Shown: positions 19,286 to 29,919, counted from the stretch's first letter. The stretch is DNA of 64,000 nucleotides from Sodalis glossinidius str. 'morsitans' (GCF_000010085.1 NC_007712.1:992001-1056000); one strand, 5' to 3'. The notes: generated by a model from the letters alone, not told the origin. Numbers and translations: made by a program.

Positions 19286-19400
19286 TTTTCCGTTCCTGCT
19301 TTCTCATTCGTTTCGCGCTATGCTGGCAGGCATAGCGCCTGGTCCCGTCGGCGGCAGGCAAACCTTAAGTCAATCAACATCCTTAACGGCAGATATCGTT

Positions 19401-20504
19401 ATGAACAGCAGCCAGACTCTGGTGATTAAATTAGGCACCAGCGTCCTTACCGGTGGTTCGCGCCGGCTCAACCGGGCCCATATTGTCGAGCTGGTGCGCC
19501 AGTGTGCTCCGCTGCATGCCGCCGGGCACCGGATTATTATCGTTACCTCCGGCGCCATTGCCGCCGGACGGGAATACCTCAATTATCCCGAGCTGCCCGC
19601 CACCATCGCCTCAAAACAGCTGTTGGCGGCGGTGGGGCAGAGCCGCTTGATTCAGTTTTGGGAACAGTTGTTTTCCCTTTACAACATTCATATCGGCCAA
19701 ATGTTGCTGACCCGAGCCGATATGGAAGATCGCGAACGGTTCCTTAATGCCCGCGATACGCTGCGCGCCTTATTGGATAACGGTATCGTGCCGGTCATCA
19801 ATGAAAATGACGCGGTCGCGACCGCCGAAATCAAAGTGGGCGACAACGATAATCTGTCGGCGCTGGTGGCGATTTTGGCCGATGCCGACAAGCTGCTGCT
19901 GCTAACCGATCAGCCAGGCCTGTTCTCCGCCGATCCGCGCACTAACCCTGACGCGGAGCTCATACGCGAGGTCGAAGGTATCAACGATGCGTTGCGCAAA
20001 ATGGCCGGCGGCAGCGTCTCCGGCCTCGGTACCGGCGGCATGGAGACGAAACTGCAAGCGGCCGAAGTCGCCAACCGCGCCGGAATCGAAGTCGTGATTG
20101 CGGCCGGTGGCAAACCAGGTGTGATTGGCGATATGATGGCCGGTGCATCGGTAGGCACCCGTTTCCACGGCCAGAAAATGCCGCTGGAGAGCCGCAAACG
20201 CTGGCTGTTCGGCCCGCCGCCGGCGGGGGACATTACCGTCGACGATGGCGCGCTGAAGGCAATATTACAACGCGGCAGCTCGCTGTTGCCCAAAGGCATT
20301 CTGGCGGTGGAAGGCGACTTTTCCCGCGGGATTGTCGTGCGTATTCGCAGCACCGATGGCCGCGATATTGCCCACGGTGTCAGCCGCTACAACAGCGATG
20401 CCCTACGCATGATTGCCGGTCACCATTCACAGGACATCAGTGATATTCTGGGGTATGAATACGGGCCTGTGGTTATCCACCGCGACGACATGATTTTATG
20501 TTAA
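19401..20504 (+). CDS. proB: Glutamate 5-kinase
   Basis: The 367-residue enzyme (same as E. coli) phosphorylates glutamate in the first step of proline synthesis and is feedback-inhibited by proline. It has an amino-acid kinase domain to about residue 255 (VIKLGTSVLTGG, VTSGAIAAGRE, PVINENDAVA, VGDNDNLSALVA) and a C-terminal PUA domain (GDITVDDGALKAIL, RGSSLLPKGI). The ATG at 19401 was chosen by homology; the frame is open upstream. It forms an operon with proA, 9 nt apart. Confidence 0.97.
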   Translation: MNSSQTLVIKLGTSVLTGGSRRLNRAHIVELVRQCAPLHAAGHRIIIVTSGAIAAGREYLNYPELPATIASKQLLAAVGQSRLIQFWEQLFSLYNIHIGQMLLTRADMEDRERFLNARDTLRALLDNGIVPVINENDAVATAEIKVGDNDNLSALVAILADADKLLLLTDQPGLFSADPRTNPDAELIREVEGINDALRKMAGGSVSGLGTGGMETKLQAAEVANRAGIEVVIAAGGKPGVIGDMMAGASVGTRFHGQKMPLESRKRWLFGPPPAGDITVDDGALKAILQRGSSLLPKGILAVEGDFSRGIVVRIRSTDGRDIAHGVSRYNSDALRMIAGHHSQDISDILGYEYGPVVIHRDDMILC

Positions 20505-20513
20505 GGAGCGCAC

Positions 20514-21767
20514 ATGCTTGAGCAAATGGGCAAGGCGGCGAAAGCGGCTTCGTGGCAGTTGGCGGTGTTGACCAGCGCACAAAAAGATAGCGCGCTGCAG
20601 GTCATAGCAGACAGTCTGGAAGCCAATAGCCAGAGCATCCTCGACGCCAACGCGCAGGATATGGCGGAAGCGCGCCGCAACGGCCTCGTTGACGCGCTGT
20701 TGGATCGCTTGTTGCTAAACCCGGCGCGTTTATCCGCTATTGCCGCCGACGTGCGCCAAGTGTGCCGTCTCACCGACCCGGTGGGGCAGGTGATAGACGG
20801 CCAGCGGTTGGACAGCGGCCTGTCGCTGGAACGCCGCCGGGTTCCGCTCGGCGTCGTAGGGGTTATCTATGAAGCACGCCCCAACGTTACCGTCGATGTG
20901 GCGGCCCTGTGCCTGAAAACCGGCAACGCGGTGATTCTGCGCGGCGGTAAGGAAACCTATCGTACCAACGCCGCCACGGTGAAAGTAATACAGCAGGCGC
21001 TGACAGACTGCGGTCTGCCGGCCTGCGCGGTGCAGGCCATTGAGGATCCGGACCGCGCGCTGGTCAATGCACTGCTGCGCCTCGATCGTTATGTTGATAT
21101 GCTGATCCCGCGCGGCGGCGCCGGGCTGCACAAACTGTGCCGTGAACAATCTACCATTCCGGTTATCACCGGCGGCATCGGCGTTTGCCATATCTACGTC
21201 GATGACACTATCGATTTCGAGCAGGCGCTGCCGGTCATTGAAAATGCCAAAATACAGCGTCCCAGCGCCTGTAATTCGCTGGAAACGCTACTGGTACACC
21301 AGGCCATCGCCGAACGTTTCCTGCCGCGTCTGAGCCATCATATGCATACATTGGGCGTGACATTGCACGCCGACGACAACGCGCGCCCGTATCTGGCTGA
21401 TGGCCCGGCAACCTGTGTTGCCGTGACGGAGGCCGACTACCATGACGAATGGCTGTCGCGCGATCTGAATGTCAAACTGATGGACGGCTTCGAGCAAGCT
21501 GTGGCGCATATTCGTCATTATGGCACTCAGCATTCTGACGCCATCCTGACCCGATCGATTCAGGCGGCGGATCGTTTCGTGCGTGAAGTGGACTCCTCGG
21601 TGGTGTATGTTAATGCCAGCACCCGTTTCACCGACGGCGGCCAATTCGGTCTGGGCGCGGAGGTGGCGGTCAGCACGCAAAAACTGCACGCGCGCGGACC
21701 GATGGGGCTGGAAGCGTTAACCACTTACAAATGGATCGGCTACGGCGACAACCTGAGCCGACCCTGA
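20514..21767 (+). CDS. proA: Gamma-glutamyl phosphate reductase
   Basis: The 417-residue NADPH-dependent aldehyde-dehydrogenase-fold enzyme (as in E. coli) reduces gamma-glutamyl phosphate to glutamate semialdehyde. GVIYEARPNVTVDVAALCLK, AVILRGGKE, the catalytic Cys in GGIGVCHIYVD, and FGLGAEVAVSTQKLHARGPM are present. AAGGAG-type sequence precedes the ATG. Intact proBA suggests the bacterium still makes its own proline. Confidence 0.97.
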   Translation: MLEQMGKAAKAASWQLAVLTSAQKDSALQVIADSLEANSQSILDANAQDMAEARRNGLVDALLDRLLLNPARLSAIAADVRQVCRLTDPVGQVIDGQRLDSGLSLERRRVPLGVVGVIYEARPNVTVDVAALCLKTGNAVILRGGKETYRTNAATVKVIQQALTDCGLPACAVQAIEDPDRALVNALLRLDRYVDMLIPRGGAGLHKLCREQSTIPVITGGIGVCHIYVDDTIDFEQALPVIENAKIQRPSACNSLETLLVHQAIAERFLPRLSHHMHTLGVTLHADDNARPYLADGPATCVAVTEADYHDEWLSRDLNVKLMDGFEQAVAHIRHYGTQHSDAILTRSIQAADRFVREVDSSVVYVNASTRFTDGGQFGLGAEVAVSTQKLHARGPMGLEALTTYKWIGYGDNLSRP

Positions 21768-22140
21768 TAACGGCGGCATGGACAAACGCGCGTCGGCGCT
21801 CGCGCGCCAGATGGCACAAGCGGGCAGGCGTTAGCCAGCGAAAAGGTAAGCGCTCAGGGCGGAGCCAGCCGCGCGCTGACATTCTGGCCGCGGCGGCGAG
21901 GCTTCTCCTCGCGCCGTGGCTGTTCCCGTTACAATCGAGATTGGCGCAAATGCGCCAGGAGAGAGAGGATGGACAGCGCAGGGTATCCGTGGAGCGACAA
22001 GAGACATCAAAGGTTATTCGGCGCCCGCAGGGAATGAGATGCTGCATTTATCAGCACTTGCACGCGTGCCTATTGACTCTTTTCCCGGATTTGCATAACG
22101 TGTTCACCCGAGATTAACGCCCGCATGCTGATTTCCCCAT

Positions 22141-22216
22141 GCCGATATAGCTCAGTTGGTAGAGCAGCGCATTCGTAATGCGAAGGTCGTAGGTTCGACT
22201 CCTATTATCGGCACCA
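22141..22216 (+). tRNA. thrW: tRNA-Thr (CGT)
   Basis: A 76-nt tRNA, GCCGATATAGCTCAGTTGGT at the 5' end, anticodon CGT in ATTCGTAAT, T-arm GGTTCGACTCC and encoded CCA. It is essentially the E. coli thrW sequence and follows proA as there. thrW is a known integration site (CP4-6 in E. coli) and foreign DNA starts just after it here too, but no integrase or repeated 3' tRNA end was found in the window. Confidence 0.97.
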
Positions 22217-24224
22217 TCAAAGCAATAAGTCAGATAACATCCACTGAATTCCAAAAGTATCTTGCGCACTATTTATGTCTTTCTCAACCGGAAAGGTGTC
22301 GACAGGCAAGTAACTTCTTTTAGCGGGCGCACACGCCACATGTTACCCATCCCCCCTCTGTGATCCCCAGGCGTCCCTCTGGCATCCTGCCTGGCACCTA
22401 AATAACACCGGCAACGGGCAAGGTGGCCCGCGTCACCGGCACACGGTCCCGCGTTATGTTTTATGACGTGCTAGCCACCGTTGCGGCGGTTTCACTTCAT
22501 GGCGAGCGCTTAGCCCGATGCCCTGCCTTCCTTTCTAATTCTCTAAACGGCGTAGTGATTAATGAACAGCCCGTGGCTTACGTAGCCTAGCCAGGGGTTT
22601 GCGACCTCCGGCGACGCCTGCTTTTCTCACTACCGGCATAGCATCGCTTGTCACGTCCCATTTTAATATTGAGGTAAGCCACTTTGGCATCGCGTTATTG
22701 AAAAAGGCTGCTGCGTGTTTACGCCGAAGCGATACGGCCTGTCCTTGGGACAATCTGAAGGTAGCGGCTCTCGCCACGTTCAGCTATCAGGCTTTGCTGC
22801 AACATCGGCTACTAATCAATCAAGCGGGCGTGGCAAGGTGCAGCCCAGCGTTTTTTGCCTCTTTGACGCGTTGGGACGTCCATTCGCATTGTAACGACTT
22901 AAGATTACCGCGCTTAACAAAGCAGGTAAGCGGTATATTTGCCGGAGGAAAAAGCCCGTTATCACAAGGAGGAAAAGCATTACTCATGCTGAGTGTATAT
23001 TACCGGCAGTGAAAACTATTTTTGTGATGGGTGAAAACTGGAAGGGGTTCATATTTCACTGTCATTATAAGTAATGTAGGGCGTTAATTTGTCGGCAACG
23101 CCATTAGAGAGAATGACTAATTATCTAAATGAATTCCAAACGAACCTACAGTTAATTGTTTTTGGTTTGTTGCTTTATCGTATTTATTTAGTTAGCGTAA
23201 TGAGGTTATTTTTTAAAATAAAAAATTTACTGACAAAGATATATATTTTATCATTATGAATTTATTGATTTTTTAGTTACATCTTTGCGCGAACTTCCCC
23301 GGTAATCTCATTAACAAGAATGGATGACAGTAAGTCACTCGTTGAAAAGTGATTTGAATTTTATATATCGACATGTAATAATCCGTTTCATATGATATTC
23401 GACTGATTGAATTAAAAGACAAAGTCTGAGCTTTGCCCCCTACGCCCGTTATTATAAAAGGGATAACAGAGATAAACATTGGCATTCCAGGGTAAGAATG
23501 AGTGTGACAGCAGTTTACCTGAGGAGAATGCAATAGCCCTGATTCGGTTTTGTGACGGTGGCTATATCGTGACGACGCGACCGCCGCGCCACAATAATGT
23601 CGTTTAGACGTCATAAGGCATAAAGCATTATCTCCTCTATTTCGTCGTAATGGCGTATTGTGCTTATGTTAACGGGTCATACCATCTCTGTTGCCAATAA
23701 AAATTTGTCTTTCATCATGATGTTTATTCTAGGTCCTTTACGATATCGTAGGTGAGATCATGCACGCGGTTCGCCCGGTGTAAATTATCGAGATAAGCTA
23801 TCTTGCTTCCGGATAATAAATGCTGGTAGGCACACTTGACTTTTTGTCGTTTTACGACAACCAGAGTGGATGGTCTTTACGAAAAATTGACGCATCCATT
23901 ATTATTTTGTTAATCAGGAGTGTTGTTTAAATCGTCAGATCGATGGGCTGGTGTTAATGCAAAATCAGCGATCATTAAATGGTTAGCACGCGGAATGACA
24001 AGAAGGTTTAGCTATTTTACCGATTCTGTCGGTTGGCTTTATATTGCTCAAATAGAACGAAAAGGCTCATTTACTGAATCAGGTTGGGGCCTCCGTTTCG
24101 CTTTGCGTGTCTGTCAAAACTTTCTATAGCTTCCTTTCTTAAGTAATACGTATTGGGACCGGTGTTTTTCATCTCCCGTTTAGCGCGTGGTAGTAAATAA
24201 ATGTAAATCAAAGAGTGCTTTTAA
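22217..24224. other. Gene-poor, increasingly AT-rich stretch after thrW
   Basis: Two kilobases hold no recognisable gene. Open frames at 22599-23012 (+), 23273-23614 (-) and 23920-24129 (+) lack known motifs and convincing start sites. From about 23040 the DNA becomes strongly AT-rich compared with the proBA side, as often seen upstream of acquired surface-protein genes. The promoter of the autotransporter at 24225 must lie in the last few hundred bases; no site was identified with confidence. Confidence 0.45.
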
Positions 24225-27029
24225 ATGAAAAAAGTCTACAGAAAAAAAGACCTTTCATGGGGTCTTATTCTTTTCACCTGGTTAAATATCGGCATTCAGG
24301 CCATTGTCCCGTTAACGTATGCTTTTGTGCCGTCACAGGCCAGCGCTGCAGGTAACACCAAATTCCTTAAGGGCTCTGCAGATAAGGCGACGCTGGACAC
24401 CAAAACATATACCCTTGCTACCGGTGAAACAACAGCTTCCGTCGCGCAAAAATATCACATGAGCCTAGAGGCTCTGCGCAAGCTGAATCAATTTCGCACT
24501 TTTGCTCGCGGCTTTGATCATTTGCAGCCGGGGGACGAGCTTGATGTCCCCTTAGCGCCGCTGCCTGCGGTCACGTGGGCTGAAGAAACGCCCGTACCGG
24601 CTTCTGCGTCGAAAGAGGATCTACAAGCGCAAAAAATCGCCGGTATTGCTAGCCAGGCCGGTAATTTCTTGGCTAACAGTCCGCGCGGAGATGCCGCCGC
24701 TTCTATTGCCCGAGGCATGGCGACCGGGGCCGCCAGCACCGAGGTTCAGCAATGGTTGAGCCAATTCGGTACCGCCCGCCTGCAATTGGATGTCGATAAC
24801 AAGTTTTCATTGAAAAATTCCCAACTTGATTTACTCATCCCACTTTATGAGCAGCCGGATAAACTCGTTTTTACCCAGGGAAGTCTGCACCGCACCGACG
24901 ATCGTACCCAGACTAATCTCGGGATGGGCATGCGCTGGTTCAATGACGGCTATATGTTGGGAGGCAACACGTTCCTGGATTACGATTTGTCTCGCGACCA
25001 TGCGCGTATGGGGATGGGCGTAGAATACTGGCGTGATTACCTGAAAATAGGCGCTAACAATTATTTGCGTCTGACCAACTGGCGTGACAGCAAAGATTTT
25101 GCCGATTACCAGGAGCGTCCGGCCAACGGCTGGGATATGAGTCTTGAAGGCTGGGTGCCGGCGTTGCCGCAATTGGGCGGGAATCTGAAATACGAACAAT
25201 ATTATGGTAAAGAGGTCGCGCTATTCGGTAAGGACAACCGACAAAAAGACCCCCATGCCATCACCGTAGGGGTTAATTATACGCCGTTTCCTCTGTTAAC
25301 GTTTAGCGCCGACCAGCGTCAGGGCAAGGCGGGACAAAACGATACCCGTTTGGGCGTACAGTTGAATATTCAGCTCGGTACCCCGTGGCAACATCAATTG
25401 GATACCAGTGCCGTCGGCGCTATGCGTACCCTCGCGGGTAGCCGCTATGATTTGGTGGATCGCAACAACAATATCGTTCTGGAATATCGCAAGAAAGAAG
25501 TCATCCATCTGTATACCGCCGATCATTTGGCCGGTTATGCGGGCGAACAAAAATCGCTGAATGTGTCGATTAACACCAAATACGGGCTTGAGCGTATCGA
25601 TTGGTCGGCACCGGAATTGCTGGCGGCGGGCGGTAAAATCGTCCAGGAAAGCATAGATAATTACAGTATCGTACTGCCTGATTATAATTTTGATTCGGCT
25701 AACGGAAACGTTTATGAAATTAGCGGTGTTGCCATCGATACCCACGGTAATGTGTCGAAAAAGGCCAAGACGACCCTCACCGTTACGCAGCCCGCGATTA
25801 ATACTACCACCAGCGAATTCACGCCGGTGAAAAGCACGTTGCCGGCCGATACTGTCGCCCAGCAAACGCTGACCTTAAAGGTTAAGGATATCCAGGGCAA
25901 TCCCGTTGATATCGGCGAAGATGAAATCACTGTCACCAGCAATAATGCGCAAGAGAATTCGGGTGCCAAGGTCTCCGCTTTACAACGCCAGGATAGCGGT
26001 ATCTACACGCTGGTGGTGACGGCGGGAACGGGCACTGATGTAATAAAAATTACCCCCAGCGCCCGAGGTGCAAACTTTGCCTCCGCCAGCGTCACGGTTG
26101 AAGCAGACGGTACGACCGCGCAGATAAAAGCGCTGGAAGTGGTGTCGGACAATGCCGCCGCCGACGGTCAGGCCACTAATCAGGTTAAAGTGACCGTTAT
26201 AGATGCCAATGGCAACCCGATACCCAACCATGTGGTGTCGTTCTCGGCGGATAACGGCGCGACTATCATCGATAACGCGACCACCAACGCCAATGGAGCA
26301 GCCGTCGCGGATCTCACCAGTGTAAAAGCGAGTGAGGTGACTGTGACGGCGGCGCTGGATAATCAGGTGACCAAAACCGTTAAGACCACCTTTGTCAGCG
26401 ATGACAAATCGGCGATGGTCGCCGAGCTGAAAGTGGTGTCAGACGGCGCCACCGCCGACGGTAAAGCGGAAAATCAGTTAAAAGTCAGCGTAACGGACGC
26501 CAATGGCAATGTCATCGAAGATAAGCCCGTGACCTTGCAGGCCGAAGGCGGCGTCGTTTTGTCCACTAATAGCGTCACCACCGATAAAGACGGTACGGCA
26601 ACCTTTAACGCCATGAGCACCACATCCGGAACGTTTAAGGTGACCGCGACGACGAACGGCTATTCTAAAACTGCCTCCGTGGTCTTTGTCGCCGGTGGGG
26701 TGGTGGGTGTCAAATCCACGCTGGCAGCGGATAAATCCCTTATTGCTTCAAATGGAAGCAGTGCAATCAGCCTGACGTTCACCGCGCATGATAACCACAA
26801 CAATGCCGTCACCGGGCTGACGGTGGCATTCGAACCGAATGGCGTTGAGGGAAAAATAAGCACGGTCAGTGAACAGGATGGGGTTTATACCGCCACCTTT
26901 ACCTCTACCAAGACTGGCGTTGGCACTATTGGTGTTGCCGTCAATGGCACCCGGCTGGAGGAGCTAACGGCGGTAGACGCGGGTGTTTATTCATCGACGC
27001 TGTCGCTTTCGGTAAATGTGAGTTCTTAA
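24225..27029 (+). CDS. Inverse autotransporter adhesin (invasin/intimin family)
   Basis: The protein has 934 residues in the order typical of type Ve secretion. An extended signal peptide (basic MKKVYRKK, then a hydrophobic segment ending near AASA at residues 38-42) comes first. A periplasmic LysM module (TYTLATGETTASVAQKYHMS, about 58-110) follows. The intimin-type beta-barrel spans about 155-430 (LLIPLYEQPDKLVFTQGS, MGMRWFNDGYMLGGNTFLDY, RPANGWDMSLEGWVP). Next come Ig-like passenger domains, at least two of them Big_1 copies (VVSDNAAADGQATNQVKV, VVSDGATADGKAENQLKV). No C-type lectin domain follows, so it may be a shortened adhesin. It would display the Ig domains on the cell surface for contact with host cells. 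The frame is uninterrupted and is one of few intact accessory genes here. Confidence 0.9.
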   Translation: MKKVYRKKDLSWGLILFTWLNIGIQAIVPLTYAFVPSQASAAGNTKFLKGSADKATLDTKTYTLATGETTASVAQKYHMSLEALRKLNQFRTFARGFDHLQPGDELDVPLAPLPAVTWAEETPVPASASKEDLQAQKIAGIASQAGNFLANSPRGDAAASIARGMATGAASTEVQQWLSQFGTARLQLDVDNKFSLKNSQLDLLIPLYEQPDKLVFTQGSLHRTDDRTQTNLGMGMRWFNDGYMLGGNTFLDYDLSRDHARMGMGVEYWRDYLKIGANNYLRLTNWRDSKDFADYQERPANGWDMSLEGWVPALPQLGGNLKYEQYYGKEVALFGKDNRQKDPHAITVGVNYTPFPLLTFSADQRQGKAGQNDTRLGVQLNIQLGTPWQHQLDTSAVGAMRTLAGSRYDLVDRNNNIVLEYRKKEVIHLYTADHLAGYAGEQKSLNVSINTKYGLERIDWSAPELLAAGGKIVQESIDNYSIVLPDYNFDSANGNVYEISGVAIDTHGNVSKKAKTTLTVTQPAINTTTSEFTPVKSTLPADTVAQQTLTLKVKDIQGNPVDIGEDEITVTSNNAQENSGAKVSALQRQDSGIYTLVVTAGTGTDVIKITPSARGANFASASVTVEADGTTAQIKALEVVSDNAAADGQATNQVKVTVIDANGNPIPNHVVSFSADNGATIIDNATTNANGAAVADLTSVKASEVTVTAALDNQVTKTVKTTFVSDDKSAMVAELKVVSDGATADGKAENQLKVSVTDANGNVIEDKPVTLQAEGGVVLSTNSVTTDKDGTATFNAMSTTSGTFKVTATTNGYSKTASVVFVAGGVVGVKSTLAADKSLIASNGSSAISLTFTAHDNHNNAVTGLTVAFEPNGVEGKISTVSEQDGVYTATFTSTKTGVGTIGVAVNGTRLEELTAVDAGVYSSTLSLSVNVSS

Positions 27030-27125
27030 TCCCCGCGGGGCGCCGTACGGAAAATGATCGGCGCTCAGGGATCTCAGTATCAATTCAGAGCATCGCGGTG
27101 GCTATCGCGGTGCGAGGATAATGGC

Positions 27126-28169
27126 ATGAAGAGTAAAATCAGTAAGTCGTCCTTAGCGTTATTTGCATCATTTATCATGTGGATGTTCGCGATGTCGAAC
27201 GCTCACGCGCTGATATGCTATGTCGGAGAGGACACTTCCGCCACGGCCGAGTCGGTTACCTTGAGCACAATTGCTTATTTAAAGGGGACAGCTAATGGGG
27301 ACAGGATTTGGGAGTCGCAAACCTATAACAGAACGGTGACGTGCAAAAGTGAACTGAGAGATTCGAAAACTGAGGAAAATTTATATGTCTACCCTTACCC
27401 CAGACGAGGAACACAACAATTGCCGGAAGGGGTGAAATTAGGTTTGATTTTTGATGGTGATGATCTAGGCATATTCAACGCTGATGGCGACGTGTATGCA
27501 AGTAGAGTCGCGACTAAACATATCATTGAAAAAGGGCAAACGAAATCTCTTCAGATTTCTTTCAAAGTCTATTTGGTGAAGGAAGGTGAGATTAGTACCC
27601 AGGGCATGTCGGATTTAACCTTATTTCAATTGGATGGTGTAAATTCGTTAAAAGATAAGAATTACGCCTTTTCCATTAATGGCTGGGACAATATTGGCAG
27701 CGTGAGTTGTGATACTGCCATTACAAGTAAGAATGCGACAATCTCGTCCATCGATACCGACAAGGCATTAGCCGGTACGGCATCCGAAGAGAGTGCCCTG
27801 GCATCGATTAAAATTAATTGCAGCAGTGAGTCAGCGAATGTCCTGAGTAACATTAAGAGCGTCAATGGTACACTGAGGGTAAACGGGACTGCGTTCAGTG
27901 GTAACAGCAGCTATTTCGCTACTGATAAAACGGGTCTGGGCGTCGGCCTGTCTTATGACGGTACTTCCCTTGCCCCCGCCGGGACCAAAAGTGTAAGTGT
28001 GCCGGTCAGCGCAGGTGTCGCTAGCCAAGACCTGACTTTTACCCTGAAGCCGTATTTGACCACGTCGTTAGCGCTGGGTAATCCGGCCTGGTTGTTTACT
28101 GATGAGGCGCAGGCCATTAACAGTACGATGACGATGACGTTTACTCCCCAAAGTCTGAATATCCACTAA
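27126..28169 (+). CDS. Secreted fimbrial-adhesin-like protein of unknown function
   Basis: The 347-residue protein starts at ATG 27126 after GAGGATA, 96 nt downstream of the autotransporter and on the same strand. Its signal peptide ends in SNAHA. The mature part is beta-rich with two cysteine pairs (LICYVG/TVTCKSE and GSVSCDTAI/KINCSSE). Its last strand, STMTMTFTPQSL, resembles the C terminus of chaperone-usher pilins and tip adhesins. No chaperone, usher or other pilin gene lies nearby, so export beyond the periplasm is unexplained. It may work with the autotransporter. The family was not identified; the fimbrial comparison is an inference from pattern. Confidence 0.6.
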   Translation: MKSKISKSSLALFASFIMWMFAMSNAHALICYVGEDTSATAESVTLSTIAYLKGTANGDRIWESQTYNRTVTCKSELRDSKTEENLYVYPYPRRGTQQLPEGVKLGLIFDGDDLGIFNADGDVYASRVATKHIIEKGQTKSLQISFKVYLVKEGEISTQGMSDLTLFQLDGVNSLKDKNYAFSINGWDNIGSVSCDTAITSKNATISSIDTDKALAGTASEESALASIKINCSSESANVLSNIKSVNGTLRVNGTAFSGNSSYFATDKTGLGVGLSYDGTSLAPAGTKSVSVPVSAGVASQDLTFTLKPYLTTSLALGNPAWLFTDEAQAINSTMTMTFTPQSLNIH

Positions 28170-28646
28170 GTCTGGGCCCTCGGACGATAACCGGCGTGCC
28201 GCCGCGTTCCGCCAGGTTGACGCCGGGCACCCGCCTCCTGTCACTCATCCTATCAAGGTGGCGTGGGGTATCGGAAGAGGGACATGTGCGCTGGTGCAGG
28301 GCCGATGGCGAGGGTGCCGCTGAAGTTATCGGTTATCCGTGGGGCGAAACGCTGATCGCAGGCCTGCTCATCAGGAACGCCCTCCAGGACTCGCTATAAT
28401 GATGTGGCGGCGCGATACCCGCGCGGGCGGCAGGCGTCTGGCCGCGTTGAACGGCGGATCAACCGCGGGCAACAGGACAAGCGCAACATAACGGTCTATT
28501 CCGTTTAAGCACCAAGCTACGGCTATAACGTTACTGCAATGGATGTGAGGGTGATGAGGGTGAGGAAAAGCAAAGCCTGCGCTCAACTGATGGGCTGGCA
28601 ATGCAGAACGTTGCCATAAAGGGATACCAGCAGAAATTAACGCCTT
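28170..28646. other. Gene-free stretch after the adhesin pair
   Basis: About 480 bases without a recognisable gene. The open frame on the minus strand is the out-of-homology extension of the LuxR fragment to its right. Confidence 0.4.
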
Positions 28647-28784
28647 CCCTGAGGAGTTTTTAGGTACATAACGATTTAGTCCGACAAGGTGGCAGTATTC
28701 GATAAGTCCTTTGAGGGAATTTTTGTCTATTTTGCTATAAATTTTTTGTAGTCTGTTTTTTATCGTCCTATGAGAGATGAACAT
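28647..28784 (-). pseudogene. LuxR/GerE-type HTH fragment
   Basis: FISHRTIKNRLQKIYSKI followed by LKGLIEYCHLVGL is the recognition-helix half of a LuxR-family DNA-binding domain. Just upstream in another frame STKEKDV resembles the start of the same domain (LTxxEKxV), so an internal deletion with a frameshift joins the two. The regulatory half is absent and the rest of the open frame shows no homology. Confidence 0.65.
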
Positions 28785-28839
28785 CCTTCTCTTTAGTGGA
28801 AAATATGTCTACCAGCGGCGTTAACGTTATTATTGATGG

Positions 28840-29828
28840 GGCTTTGTTGAATAAATATAACTTTTAGGTGATCGTTTGCTCAGATCACTACCGTCATTTC
28901 AACATCTGCACTCCATGGCAAAGCAAAAGTTTAAAATAATCAACTGGTCCACTTACAACAAAGCTCTCAAGCAGCGCGGGGCTCTGACGATATGGCTGGA
29001 TGAGTCGGCAATTGTTGCATGGACGGAAAAAACAACGCCTGAACGGCGTGGCCGGCCGCTTCACTACGCAGATATGGCTATCACCACTGTTCTGATGATG
29101 AAACGCGTGTTTGGCCTTTCGTTAAGGGCTTTACAGGGCTTCGTTGACGCCATTTTTAAACTGATGGTGCTGCTGCTAAGATGCCCAGATTACTCGCTGA
29201 TCAGCAAGCGAGCAAAGACAGTTAAGATCAGCATAAAAACGCCGACCCGTGGTGAAATCTCACCTCTAGTCATTGACGGAACCGGCCTGAAGGTCTTTGG
29301 CGAGGGCGAATGGAAAGTCCGACAGCATGGTGCCGACAGACGGAGGGTGTGGCGTAAGCTGCATATGGCCGCAGACAGTGTAATGCATGAGATTATCTGT
29401 GCTGACTTATCGCTCAGCGGTACGACGGATACTCAGGCCCTACCCGCTACTGTCATGATGCTCTGCTGAGGAAGAAAATAAGGCCTCTTATTCCTCCACG
29501 AGGTGGGGCGCAATATTGGCCAGACCGATACCATGAGCGTAACTACGCTGTTGCGAATCAGCGTCTAAGCGGCAGTAACGATGTATGGAAAAAGCAAGTG
29601 GGCTATCATCGACGCTCAGTGGCTGAAACAGCTATATTCCGGTTCAAAACGCTTATGGGCGATCATCTAAGTCTGCGTGACTATGATGCGCAGGTAGGTG
29701 AGGCAATGGCGATGGTCAAAGCGCTTAACAAAATGACGCTGTTAGGAATGCCGAACAGCATCCGGATCGCATAACAATCGATCTGCTAGGGGGGCGTAGT
29801 CACAAGTTCTGATTTATTCAACAAAGCC
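28840..29828 (+). mobile_element. IS5-family (IS903-like) element, copy 1, non-autonomous
   Basis: The ends are inverted repeats, GGCTTTGTTGAATAAAT on the left and ATTTATTCAACAAAGCC on the right. The element is about 989 bp, with one transposase gene that carries an internal 64-bp deletion. The 9-base flanks (TATTGATGG left, GGCGGAGCA right) do not match, so the target duplication has been lost through deletion or recombination between copies. Other copies lie at 51271-52028 and 61243-62232. Confidence 0.9.
28915..29774 (+). pseudogene. IS903-like transposase, frameshifted
   Basis: The DDE transposase starts MAKQKFKIINWSTYN and has WLDESAIVAW, DMAITTVLMMK and PLVIDGTGLKVFGEGEW with the first catalytic Asp. 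After DTQALP the frame shifts because 64 bp are missing relative to the copy at 51325-51984, and a TGA follows at once. The C-terminal part (RPLIPPRGGAQYWP, HRRSVAETAIFRFK with the catalytic Glu, LNKMTLLGMPNSIRIA) continues in another frame. The lost segment contains the second catalytic Asp (ADGAYDTR). Confidence 0.9.
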
Positions 29829-29919
29829 GGCGGAGCATTGTCATTGAAGGCCCTTTGGCGGGCGTTCGCTGAATGCGCAGCGCCCGCCTGTGTAGACCGG
29901 GGGCCTCCGTCAAGGGGTT

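Noticed and set aside
22191..22216. Attachment site formed by the 3' end of tRNA-Thr
   Set aside because: No second copy of the tRNA 3' end and no integrase were found in the window, so the island border is not proven.
22599..23012. 137-codon open frame after tRNA-Thr
   Set aside because: No recognisable motif, no ribosome binding site and composition like its non-coding surroundings; probably chance.
23273..23614. 113-codon minus-strand frame in AT-rich DNA upstream of the autotransporter
   Set aside because: No homology that I recognise and codon use unlike the adjacent intact genes.
28371..28784. Full 137-residue LuxR-type regulator
   Set aside because: Only about 45 residues match the HTH; the remainder of the frame is unrelated and the sensor half is missing.
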